Assembly (NCBI RefSeq): GCF_013201705.1
Contig: NZ_CP053837.1
Span: 372,001 to 436,000 of the forward strand
From: Aliarcobacter faecis
Lineage (GTDB): Bacteria; Campylobacterota; Campylobacteria; Campylobacterales; Arcobacteraceae
Direction: 5' to 3'
DNA length: 64,000 nucleotides
The position numbers were made by a program, and so were the translations under genes. Each line of letters begins with the position of its first letter. Positions within the stretch are counted from its first letter, which is position 1. This document shows positions 8,498 to 16,841 of the stretch, one piece after another. The notes beneath the pieces were generated by a model. That model made no database searches. It saw only the letters and a list, made by a program, of their open reading frames with translations, and was not told where the DNA came from.

Positions 8498-10579
8498 ATG
8501 AATGCAATAGATATTTTTACACAAGAGGGCTCTTCTCTTGAGAGTGGCACTTCACTTTTAGGTGGGCAAAAAGATCAAAAAAATGGGGCTTCTCTTTTTG
8601 ATTCAATATTAAAAAGTAGTATAGAGTTAAAAAATGGTTTAGATGTAAAAGTTGAAAATTCAATTCCAAATACAACAAAAATGGTAACAAATAGTATGGA
8701 AAATATAGCTACAGCAATAGGTTCAAATTCACTTTTGGATAGATTAATTGTTGAAGCAAAAGAGATAATAGCCGAAAACCCAGTTATTGAATCACAAAAT
8801 AAAAATACTTTAGAAGATAGTTCTAAATTTATAGATACTTTAAAAGATTCAATTTTAAGTGAAAAGATAAATAGTAGTGAAAAAGCTGACTTAAAATTGG
8901 ACTTGAAAAGTGAAACAAATTCAGAAGTAAAAGAAGAGATAAAGGGTGAAATAAAAGTACAAAACAACTCTTCAATTTCACTTTTAGATAAGTTAATAGT
9001 TGATGCAAAACAAGATATTTTATCAAAAGATGTAGCACAAAAAATACAAACTAATTTAAGTGAAAAGATTATAGAAAATCCAATAGTAACAAATGAGTTA
9101 GTAGATGAGGTAAAAGAAGAGATAAAGGGTGAAATAAAAGTACAAAGTAACTCTCCAACTTCACTTTTAGATAAATTAATAGTTGATGCAAAACAAGATA
9201 TTTTATCAAAAGATGTAGCACAAAAAACACAAACTAATTTAAGTGAAAAGATTATAGAAAATCCAATAGTAACAAATGAGTTAGTAGATGAGGTGAAAGA
9301 AGAGACAAAAGGTGAAATAAAAGTACAAAACAACTCTCCAACTTCACTTTTAGATAAATTAATAGTTGATGCGAAAAATAAAATAATTGAAGATAAAAAT
9401 AGCTTAAAAGAGCAACAAAATATACAAACTTCTAGGAGTGTGGAGCAAACAGTAATAAAAGATGTACTTATAACAGATATTGTTAAAAGTGATATTATTA
9501 CTGATGAGTCAAATAATATAATCAAAGAACAAGTTTTTACAAAGACTCAAGAAAAGGTTATTATTGTAAATCAAAATCCAATTGAAACTACAAACTTTTT
9601 AGAAAATAGTAATTTAGAGAGTATTGATGAAAAAGCTATTGTTGAAAAGCCAAAATCTCTTATGGATGCATTAATACAAAATAGTATAAAAAAACAAGAA
9701 GAGTTTACATCTAAAAATTTTGATTTAACACAAATTGATACAAAAGCAAAAGAGATTGTTTCAAATATATATTTAGGTGAGCAAAAAAACCAGTTAAATA
9801 CTCAACTTAATTTTAATAAAACAGAAGCTATGAAACTTCTAAAAGAGGGTGCAAGTTTAGAAGATATTCAAAAAAGTGCAAAAATTCTAGATTTAGGTTT
9901 AGATGATGTTAATGTTGAACAAACTTCTAGCTTAGATGAACTAACTAAAAAAAATAATTTAAGAGATTTAAATGATAGAAAACAGATTTTGGATAGTTTA
10001 TTAAATGAAAAAAATATAAGAAGTGTTGATGTAAGAAATTTGATAACAAAATCTGTAGAAGCAAGTACTGCTTTGTTTGAAAATAAACTAAATTTTGAAG
10101 AAGATAAGCTTGTAAGTGTTAATTCTCCACTATCTTTTAATATTCAAACAAAAATTATTGGTGCAAGACAACAGATGTCAAATATGATGTCTGATATTGC
10201 AAAACAGATGTATGAAAACTATAAGCCACCAGTTACTGTATTTAGAATTAATTTACATCCTGAGCATTTAGGAACTATTGCTATTATGATGAAGAGTGAG
10301 AAAAATAGTGATGTTTCTATTAGTATGAGTGTTTCAAGTCAAGCTACTCTTGATGCTTTAATTGAGAATCAAAGTTTACTTAGAAATTCACTAAATAAAA
10401 CTTTTGATGAAAATACAAAATTTAACTTAGATTTTAACTCTAGTGATAGAAATCCTGACTCGAATCAACAACAAAAACAAGAAGAACAACGAAATCAAGA
10501 TGAACATATTGATACACAAACAATTTTAAAACTTCAAGAAGAGAATAAAGAAATTGATGATAAATTTGATTATATGTAA
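8498..10579 (+). CDS. fliK: Flagellar hook-length control protein FliK
   Basis: A 693-residue secreted ruler protein that sets hook length and switches export specificity through FlhB. Residues ~570-650 carry the Flg_hook C-terminal domain, with a VTVFRINLHPEHLGTIAI core followed by the SISMSVSSQATLDALIENQSLL segment. The tail is Q/E/N-rich. The N-terminal two thirds is low in complexity and contains a nearly perfect 183-bp (61-residue) tandem repeat starting at residue ~144. Flanking genes (flgC, fliR) fit. Its stop codon overlaps the first base of fliR. A long opposite-strand frame here is a by-product of the repeat composition. Confidence 0.88.
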   Translation: MNAIDIFTQEGSSLESGTSLLGGQKDQKNGASLFDSILKSSIELKNGLDVKVENSIPNTTKMVTNSMENIATAIGSNSLLDRLIVEAKEIIAENPVIESQNKNTLEDSSKFIDTLKDSILSEKINSSEKADLKLDLKSETNSEVKEEIKGEIKVQNNSSISLLDKLIVDAKQDILSKDVAQKIQTNLSEKIIENPIVTNELVDEVKEEIKGEIKVQSNSPTSLLDKLIVDAKQDILSKDVAQKTQTNLSEKIIENPIVTNELVDEVKEETKGEIKVQNNSPTSLLDKLIVDAKNKIIEDKNSLKEQQNIQTSRSVEQTVIKDVLITDIVKSDIITDESNNIIKEQVFTKTQEKVIIVNQNPIETTNFLENSNLESIDEKAIVEKPKSLMDALIQNSIKKQEEFTSKNFDLTQIDTKAKEIVSNIYLGEQKNQLNTQLNFNKTEAMKLLKEGASLEDIQKSAKILDLGLDDVNVEQTSSLDELTKKNNLRDLNDRKQILDSLLNEKNIRSVDVRNLITKSVEASTALFENKLNFEEDKLVSVNSPLSFNIQTKIIGARQQMSNMMSDIAKQMYENYKPPVTVFRINLHPEHLGTIAIMMKSEKNSDVSISMSVSSQATLDALIENQSLLRNSLNKTFDENTKFNLDFNSSDRNPDSNQQQKQEEQRNQDEHIDTQTILKLQEENKEIDDKFDYM
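8927..9372 (+). repeat. 183-bp in-frame tandem repeat inside fliK
   Basis: Copy 1 starts at 8927, copy 2 at 9110 and a partial third at 9293, giving an exact period of 183 bp (61 codons). By eye, copies 1 and 2 differ at about seven positions. The third copy continues to about 9372, past the LLDKLIVDAK segment. An older, diverged version of that segment lies at about 8735-8770. The reading frame is kept throughout. Confidence 0.9.
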
Positions 10580-11328
10580 TGGAAGCTTTACTATCATTAT
10601 TAAATGAGACTGTATTATTTCAGTTTCTACTTCTTTTTGCTAGAGTTTTAGCTTTTTTGGCATTTATGCCAGTTTTTGGACATACTGCAATAAGTGCAAC
10701 AATTAGAGTCTCTTTAGCCCTATATTTTACCTTTTTTATATACCCTTTAGTTGATATACAAAATAGTATAAATCAAGATAATTTTTTATTATCTCTATTT
10801 TCAGAAATTACTTTAGGTTTAGTTGCTGCTATGTTTGTAAATATTATTTTTTCAGCAGTTAAAATAATTGGTGAGTTTGTTGAGTATTCAACAGCTTTAT
10901 CTATGGCTGCAATGTTTGATCCATCAACTGGAACTCAAGAGGGTTTAGTAGCAAAGATGCTATTTTGGATAGCAATTGTTCTATTTTTCCAAACAGGAAT
11001 GTATGAGATGACTTTGGTTATTTTAGTAAAAAGTTTTTCTATGATACATTTAGGTACTTTTGATATTTTTTCATATCATGGAATTCAATTAGCTATTGAT
11101 GAGATAAAAAGAATGTTTGCTTTTGCTTTTGCTTTTGCTTTACCTCTATTTTTTATAGGTTTTATAATGGATGTTTATTATGGATATGGTACAAAATCTA
11201 TGCCAGCATTTTCACCTTTTATAATAACTTTTCAGCTTAAATTTGCACTTATTTTTATATTTTTAATTTTGGGAATGGAGATTTTTACAGACGCTTTTAC
11301 TAACTATTTTATAGATAAATTTCAATAA
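10579..11328 (+). CDS. fliR: Flagellar export gate protein FliR
   Basis: A 249-residue inner membrane protein of the type III export gate (FliP/FliQ/FliR). Six hydrophobic segments are visible. It has the FliR features LFARVLAFLAFMPVFG near the N-terminus, a PVFG-type loop, and a GTQEGLVAKMLFW segment in the middle. The ATG at 10579 overlaps the fliK stop (TAATG), so the two are translationally coupled. flhB follows 10 bp later, the normal FliR-FlhB order. Confidence 0.92.
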   Translation: MEALLSLLNETVLFQFLLLFARVLAFLAFMPVFGHTAISATIRVSLALYFTFFIYPLVDIQNSINQDNFLLSLFSEITLGLVAAMFVNIIFSAVKIIGEFVEYSTALSMAAMFDPSTGTQEGLVAKMLFWIAIVLFFQTGMYEMTLVILVKSFSMIHLGTFDIFSYHGIQLAIDEIKRMFAFAFAFALPLFFIGFIMDVYYGYGTKSMPAFSPFIITFQLKFALIFIFLILGMEIFTDAFTNYFIDKFQ

Positions 11329-11338
11329 GGGCTAAAAT

Positions 11339-12388
11339 ATGGCTGATGATGAAGAAAAAACCGAAGAACCCACATCCAAAAAAATAGAAGATGCTAAAAA
11401 TGAAGGAAATGTTGGTAAATCAACAGAGGTTGTTGGTGCATCTATTTTACTTTTTGGTTCAATTTATTTACTATTTTTTTCATCATTTTCTCTTATTGAG
11501 ATAAAAAAACTTATGCTTTTTTCTTATAGTTTCATAGGAGAAGAGATAGATTCAAATTTATATTTTACTATTGTTTATACAGTTGGAATGACTCTTTTAA
11601 AAGCTTTAGCACCTCTTTTTATATTAGTATTTGTTTTGGTTTTGGCTAGTAATTGGATGCAATTTGGTTTTGTATCAGTTCCTTTAAAAATTGATTTACA
11701 AAAACTAGACCCAATAAAAGGATTTAAAAATATTTTTAGTTTAAAAAAACTTTTGGAAGCTTTAAAATTAACAGCTAAATTAACAATAATTGTAGCTGTA
11801 ATGTTTTTACTATTTTCTCTTACATATAAAGATATTTTATATATGATGAATCAAGATACAAATGCAACTTTACAAACAATAATTAGTTTGAGCATATATT
11901 TTATTTTGACAATTCTTTTTATTATTATTGTTTTTGCTATAATGGATTTTTACTTTAGCAAATTTTATTATATGAAATCTTTAAGAATGAGTAAACAAGA
12001 GATTAAAGATGAGTATAAAAATATGGAGGGAGATCCTCAAGTAAAGGGAAGAATTAGAAGAATTCAGATGCAAATGGCACAAAAAAGAATGATGAGTAAT
12101 GTTCCTAATGCAGATGTTATTATTACAAACCCAACGCATTATGCAGTTGCTTTAAGTTATGATAATGTAAAAAATAAAGCTCCTTTAGTTATTGCGAAAG
12201 GGATAGATTTTATAGCCCTTAGAATAAAAGAAGTAGGAAGAGAGAATAATATTCCTATTATTGAAAACCCTGCACTTGCAAGAAGTTTATATGAACAAAT
12301 AGAACTTGATAGAGAGATTCCAAATGAATTTTATAAGGCTATGGCTGAAATTTTCTCTTATGTTTATGAATTAAAAAGAAAAAGGTAG
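11339..12388 (+). CDS. flhB: Flagellar export switch protein FlhB
   Basis: A 349-residue export gate protein with four membrane segments and a cytoplasmic domain. The N-terminus starts with the typical acidic/basic EEKTEEPTSKKIEDAKNEG motif. The self-cleavage site NPTH is at residues 264-267, followed by YAVALSY and an APLVIAKGIDFIALRIKE block. Cleavage there switches export from hook to filament substrates, acting with FliK. All expected catalytic residues are present. It sits 10 bp after fliR and 4 bp before the second TPR protein. Confidence 0.95.
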   Translation: MADDEEKTEEPTSKKIEDAKNEGNVGKSTEVVGASILLFGSIYLLFFSSFSLIEIKKLMLFSYSFIGEEIDSNLYFTIVYTVGMTLLKALAPLFILVFVLVLASNWMQFGFVSVPLKIDLQKLDPIKGFKNIFSLKKLLEALKLTAKLTIIVAVMFLLFSLTYKDILYMMNQDTNATLQTIISLSIYFILTILFIIIVFAIMDFYFSKFYYMKSLRMSKQEIKDEYKNMEGDPQVKGRIRRIQMQMAQKRMMSNVPNADVIITNPTHYAVALSYDNVKNKAPLVIAKGIDFIALRIKEVGRENNIPIIENPALARSLYEQIELDREIPNEFYKAMAEIFSYVYELKRKR

Positions 12389-12392
12389 AAAT

Positions 12393-14390
12393 TTGAAAAT
12401 ATTATTAATTTTAACTGTTTTTTTAAATATTTTAAATGCACAAAAAGATTTTTATTATAGTTTTATTGATTCAAATGGTAAACAGATTTCAGAAGAGACA
12501 AAGCAGACAATAAAAGATGGTTTTGATATTTTAGAAAATATAAGATACCTTTCAAGAAATGATAAAATTGATGAGGCTTTTGCACAGATAAAAGAGTTAA
12601 AAGAGAAAAATAAACTTAAGATATTAACTTCGGATATTATTATTTTATACTCTGAATTGGTTTTAAAAAAAGATTCAAAAAGAGTTCTTTTAGAAGCTAG
12701 TGATGAGTTAGAAAAAGCTATAAACTCCTCACAAATAAATGAAGCTGATTTGGCAAAAGCTTATATGCTTTTAGTTGATTTAAAACTATCTATAAATAAG
12801 ATAAATGATGCAAAATATTTTGCGCAAATTATAATTGATAATTTTGATAATACTTTTACAAAAACTTATGGGAAAATAGCTCTTGCAAAAGTTTTTAAAT
12901 ATCAAAAAGATTATACAAAATCAGCCTCATATTTACTTGAAATATTATCAACAACAAAGGATAAAACTATTGCCACTCTTGTAGCAGACGAGCTTTTTGA
13001 TATCTATATTTTAGCTGGAGATACAAAAAAAGCAAATGAACTTATAAGTCAAGTATTAAAAACAAATATTGAATTTTATGCTGTTGATACATATCTTGCA
13101 AATAAAAAAATAAATAAACTTCTAAATTCAAATATGCCAGAACATGCTGCTGAGATTTTAATTGAACTATTAAATACTACTACAAAAGAGGAACAAATAG
13201 AAGATTATAAATATAAATTAGCAAATACTTATATGAGAATGTATGATAAAACAAACTACTATTTAGAAAAAGCAAAAGAGCTTTACAAAGAGATTTTAGA
13301 TGATTATGAAAATGGTTTATACTCAAAAAGCTCAGCTATGTTTTTAGATGAGATTTTAATGAGACAAGGTAGTATCTCTCCTGCTGTAATTGCTGAAAAA
13401 TATAAAGATAGTGAAGAGATGCAACAAAAAGCTTTGATGCAAGAGTTAATGATTGATAAAAGAGATAAAAAATATGAAAATATTTTAAAAACTCAATCTA
13501 TTTATAAAAAGATATCGAATGAGGTTGTTAGAAGATTTGGATATAAGAATCTAGATGAAGTTTTTAGCGAAATTGATTTAGAGATAATTAAAGATAAGAT
13601 AAAAACTCAAGAGTGTTCAGAATTAAGTACAATTTTGCAAAATGCTACAAATGAAACTTTTGAAAAAATAATAGAAGATGAGTCTTTGAAATATAGTTTT
13701 TTTGAATGTTTAGTTGAGACTTCAAGTGATAAAATATATTATCAGTTAAAAGAGATTTTTAACTCAAGTAAAGATGCAAATATATATTTATATCTCGAAA
13801 GAATGGCATTAGCCTTAAATAAACTTGATGATGCTTTAGATTTTTCGGCAAAAGTTGAGATGATAAATGACAAAAAGGCTTTGGCAAATGAGTTTATAGT
13901 AAGATACCAAATCTATAAAGCAAAAGATAATCCAAATTTGATGGAAAAGCTTTTTATTTATGCAAACTATAATCCAGAATTACTTAAACAAAGTGAAAAT
14001 AATCCAGCTATTATAGATTTCTATCATGATTACTATTTATATTTGCTCTCAAAAAATGATGAAAAAAAGGCAAATGAGATTTTAGAAAAACTATATTTAA
14101 AGCAGAAAGATTTTAAGGCTTTTATATATACACCTTTTGTAGAACTTGAGCTAGCAAAAATTGCAAAAGATAAGAATGATAAAGAAAAAGCTTTAGGTTT
14201 ACTTTTAAATGCCTTAAATAATGCTAGAAAAATAGTTCCAAATGATGAGGTGAAAATTTACTATGATATTTTAAATCTATATGATAGTTTAGGAAATAAA
14301 TCTAAAAAGGAAGAGTATATAAATAAGTGTAAGAAAGTAGAAAATACTCAAGATAGTTTATATAAAAAAATGTGTGATGAGATGAAATGA
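12393..14390 (+). CDS. Secreted TPR-repeat protein 2 in the flagellar block
   Basis: A 665-residue protein with a signal peptide (residues 1-16, cleaved near LNAQK). The rest is all-helical with degenerate TPR units, for example residues ~160-200 (a KVFKYQKDYTKSASYLLEIL segment) and ~590-640 (DKEKALGLLLNALNNARK). TTG at 12393 follows AAAGG at the flhB end. It overlaps the fliI start by 4 bp, so it is certainly in the flagellar operon. It may be a periplasmic motor scaffold of the PflA/PflB type known in Campylobacter; that is inferred from architecture and position, not homology. It shares length but no obvious sequence with the TPR protein at 1031. Confidence 0.75.
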   Translation: MKILLILTVFLNILNAQKDFYYSFIDSNGKQISEETKQTIKDGFDILENIRYLSRNDKIDEAFAQIKELKEKNKLKILTSDIIILYSELVLKKDSKRVLLEASDELEKAINSSQINEADLAKAYMLLVDLKLSINKINDAKYFAQIIIDNFDNTFTKTYGKIALAKVFKYQKDYTKSASYLLEILSTTKDKTIATLVADELFDIYILAGDTKKANELISQVLKTNIEFYAVDTYLANKKINKLLNSNMPEHAAEILIELLNTTTKEEQIEDYKYKLANTYMRMYDKTNYYLEKAKELYKEILDDYENGLYSKSSAMFLDEILMRQGSISPAVIAEKYKDSEEMQQKALMQELMIDKRDKKYENILKTQSIYKKISNEVVRRFGYKNLDEVFSEIDLEIIKDKIKTQECSELSTILQNATNETFEKIIEDESLKYSFFECLVETSSDKIYYQLKEIFNSSKDANIYLYLERMALALNKLDDALDFSAKVEMINDKKALANEFIVRYQIYKAKDNPNLMEKLFIYANYNPELLKQSENNPAIIDFYHDYYLYLLSKNDEKKANEILEKLYLKQKDFKAFIYTPFVELELAKIAKDKNDKEKALGLLLNALNNARKIVPNDEVKIYYDILNLYDSLGNKSKKEEYINKCKKVENTQDSLYKKMCDEMK

Positions 14391-15691
14391 ATATAGATGA
14401 TATTTTAAATAAAATTGATCCAACAAATCTTACTATTGCTTTTGGTAAAATTACACATATTTCAGCTATTACACTAACAGGAACAGGACTTGAAGTAGCA
14501 GTTGGAGATATTGTTAGAATTGAATCAGTTCAAAAATTATATAGTGTATTAGGAATGGTTACAACAATAGATGGAGCTTTTTTTACAATAGTACCTTTTT
14601 CTTTTATTGATGGATTTAAGATAAATGATAAAATATTTTTGCAAAGAGATGGACTTACTGTTAAGTGTGGATATGGGCTATTAGGAAGAGTTATAAATGC
14701 TTTAGGTGAGCCAATTGATGATAAAGGAAAGATAAGAGATATAGAAGGATATACTTCTATAAATAAATTATCAATGTCTCCATTAGAACGAGGAATTATA
14801 GATAAAAAGTTTGCAACAGGAGTAAAAGCAATTGATTCTATGCTTACTTGTGGAAAAGGTCAAAAAGTAGGTATTTTTGCAGGAAGTGGAGTTGGAAAAT
14901 CTACTTTAATGGGAATGATTGTAAAAGGGTGTGAAGCTCAAATAAAAGTTGTTGCATTAATTGGAGAGAGGGGAAGGGAAATTCCTGAGTTTATTCACTA
15001 TAACCTTGGAGGAAACTTAGAAAATACTGTACTTGTAACAGCAACTTCAGATGAATCAGCTTTGATGAGAAAATATGGAGCATTTACTGCTATGAGTATA
15101 GCGGAGTATTTTAGAGATAAAGGTCATGATGTACTTCTTATGATGGATAGTGTTACAAGATTTGCGATGGCTCAAAGAGAGATAGGATTAAGTACAGGAG
15201 AACCTCCTGTTAGTAGAGGATATCCACCTTCTGTTTTTGCTCTTTTGCCACAATTAATGGAGAGAGCTGGAAATAATCAATTAGGTTCAATTACAGCATT
15301 TTTTACAGTTTTGGTTGATGGAGATGACTTAAATGACCCAATTGCTGATCAAAGTAGATCTATCCTAGATGGTCATATTGTTTTAACAAGAGATTTAACA
15401 GAACAAGGATTTTATCCACCTGTAAATATCTTAAAATCGGCTTCAAGGGTTATTGATAAGGTAATTACAAAAGAACAATATAATGATTTTTTAAAGTTAA
15501 AAAGAGTATTATCATTAATAAAAGAGAATGAAGTTTTAGTAAGAGTTGGTGCATACAAAGCGGGTATGGACTTGGAATTAGATGCAGCTATGTCAAAAAA
15601 AGAGAAGATTAGAGATTTTTTAACACAAGATTCTCAGGAGATAGTACCTTATGATGATATGTTGCAAAGATTTAAAAAGGCTTTAGAATGA
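14387..15691 (+). CDS. fliI: Flagellum-specific ATPase FliI
   Basis: A 434-residue ATPase of the flagellar type III export apparatus, related to the F1 beta subunit. Walker A GSGVGKST is at residues ~166-173, and LLMMDSVTRFAMAQREIGL (Walker B region) follows at ~245. The GEPPVSRGYPPSVF and DDLNDPIADQSRSILDGHI segments are family signatures. The ATG overlaps the TPR gene stop by 4 bp, and the FliI stop overlaps the flgL start by 4 bp. The regulator FliH is not in this window. Confidence 0.96.
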   Translation: MNIDDILNKIDPTNLTIAFGKITHISAITLTGTGLEVAVGDIVRIESVQKLYSVLGMVTTIDGAFFTIVPFSFIDGFKINDKIFLQRDGLTVKCGYGLLGRVINALGEPIDDKGKIRDIEGYTSINKLSMSPLERGIIDKKFATGVKAIDSMLTCGKGQKVGIFAGSGVGKSTLMGMIVKGCEAQIKVVALIGERGREIPEFIHYNLGGNLENTVLVTATSDESALMRKYGAFTAMSIAEYFRDKGHDVLLMMDSVTRFAMAQREIGLSTGEPPVSRGYPPSVFALLPQLMERAGNNQLGSITAFFTVLVDGDDLNDPIADQSRSILDGHIVLTRDLTEQGFYPPVNILKSASRVIDKVITKEQYNDFLKLKRVLSLIKENEVLVRVGAYKAGMDLELDAAMSKKEKIRDFLTQDSQEIVPYDDMLQRFKKALE

Positions 15692-16821
15692 TTAGTCAAA
15701 TTGAACAAACAATGTATAGATTAAATAATCTTGATAAAACCCAACAAAAATTAAATTATCAACTTAGTTCAAAACAACAGCTTGAATATGGAAGTGATGA
15801 TTCTATTTTATTTGGAAGAATAACTTCAGCTCAGGATAAAGTTAGAACTTATGAAGGTATTAAAACTTCAGTTGAAAGAACAGAAGTTCAAAACAATATG
15901 TCTGATTCAAGTTTAAAAGAGGCAAAAACTCTTTTAGAATATGTAAAATCAGAGTTGATGAAAGCAAATACAGATACAACAGGAGATGCTGATCTTAAAT
16001 CAATAGCAGTTGCACTAGCAGGAACTAGAGAAAATCTATTTAGTTTGGCAAATACTCAAGTAGAAGGAGAGTATCTATTTAGTGGAAGTGATTCCTCTGT
16101 TAAACCATTTGTAAAAGATGCTGATGGAAAAATATCTTATGTTGGAGATAATAAGTTAAGAAAAATAGCAGTTGAAGAGGGTTCTTATAGAGAAAGAGGA
16201 GTAAATGGTTTTGATGCTATGATGTTTACATCTTCTCTTGCTTATAAAGGAGAGAGTTTTACTTTTTCTCAAAGTGATAGAATTTTAGATCAAGATGGAA
16301 ATGAGTGGAAGCTTGATAGTGCTACAAATGTTTTAACAAAATATGATTTAGATGGAAATATAACAAGTGATACAATGTCAGCTTCATTTGATAGTGCGAC
16401 ACAAACTTATAGTTTTACTGTTCCAAATACAAATGGGGCAAGATTTGAAGCAAAATCAAATATTTTTGATTTGATGGATAATATTATTAATACTCTAAAT
16501 ATGGTTGATGACTCTGGAAATCAAATAACAAGAGAAGATGTAAGAGCAAATTTATCAAAACAGATTGATTCTATTGATAAATCTTTTGATAGTTTAAATA
16601 TAACACATGCTGATTTAGGAGCTAAAAATAAGGTATTTGAAACATCTTTAGAATCTTTAAATTCTAAATTAACTCAATATAAGAAACTTGAAGAAACATT
16701 AAGTAGTGCTGATTTAACAGAAGTTTCAATTAAAATAAAAGCCTTAGAGCTTACATATACAGCAATGTATTCAACTATTGCAAAAACTAATGAATTATCA
16801 TTAGTTAATTTTATGAAATAA
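15688..16821 (+). CDS. flgL: Hook-filament junction protein FlgL
   Basis: A 377-residue hook-associated protein 3, exported and placed between hook and filament. The N-terminal region (QIEQTMYRLNNLDKTQQKLNYQLSSKQQ) and the C-terminal LTYTAMYSTIAKTNELSLVNFM helix are the flagellin-like D0 ends. ANTQVEGEYLFSGSDSSVKPF is a FlgL signature. The usual partner FlgK is not in this window. It overlaps fliI by 4 bp, an unusual placement inside an export-apparatus run. Confidence 0.88.
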   Translation: MISQIEQTMYRLNNLDKTQQKLNYQLSSKQQLEYGSDDSILFGRITSAQDKVRTYEGIKTSVERTEVQNNMSDSSLKEAKTLLEYVKSELMKANTDTTGDADLKSIAVALAGTRENLFSLANTQVEGEYLFSGSDSSVKPFVKDADGKISYVGDNKLRKIAVEEGSYRERGVNGFDAMMFTSSLAYKGESFTFSQSDRILDQDGNEWKLDSATNVLTKYDLDGNITSDTMSASFDSATQTYSFTVPNTNGARFEAKSNIFDLMDNIINTLNMVDDSGNQITREDVRANLSKQIDSIDKSFDSLNITHADLGAKNKVFETSLESLNSKLTQYKKLEETLSSADLTEVSIKIKALELTYTAMYSTIAKTNELSLVNFMK

Positions 16822-16841
16822 AATAAAGTTTTAAATATTTT

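Noticed and set aside
8927-9372. Tandem repeats as a CRISPR array
   Set aside because: The unit is 183 bp, almost identical throughout, in frame within a coding gene, and has no separate spacers.
8575-9525. A 316-codon frame on the - strand inside fliK
   Set aside because: It exists because the tandem repeat and codon bias of fliK avoid stops on the other strand. The + strand frame has the clear FliK domain and the correct neighbours.
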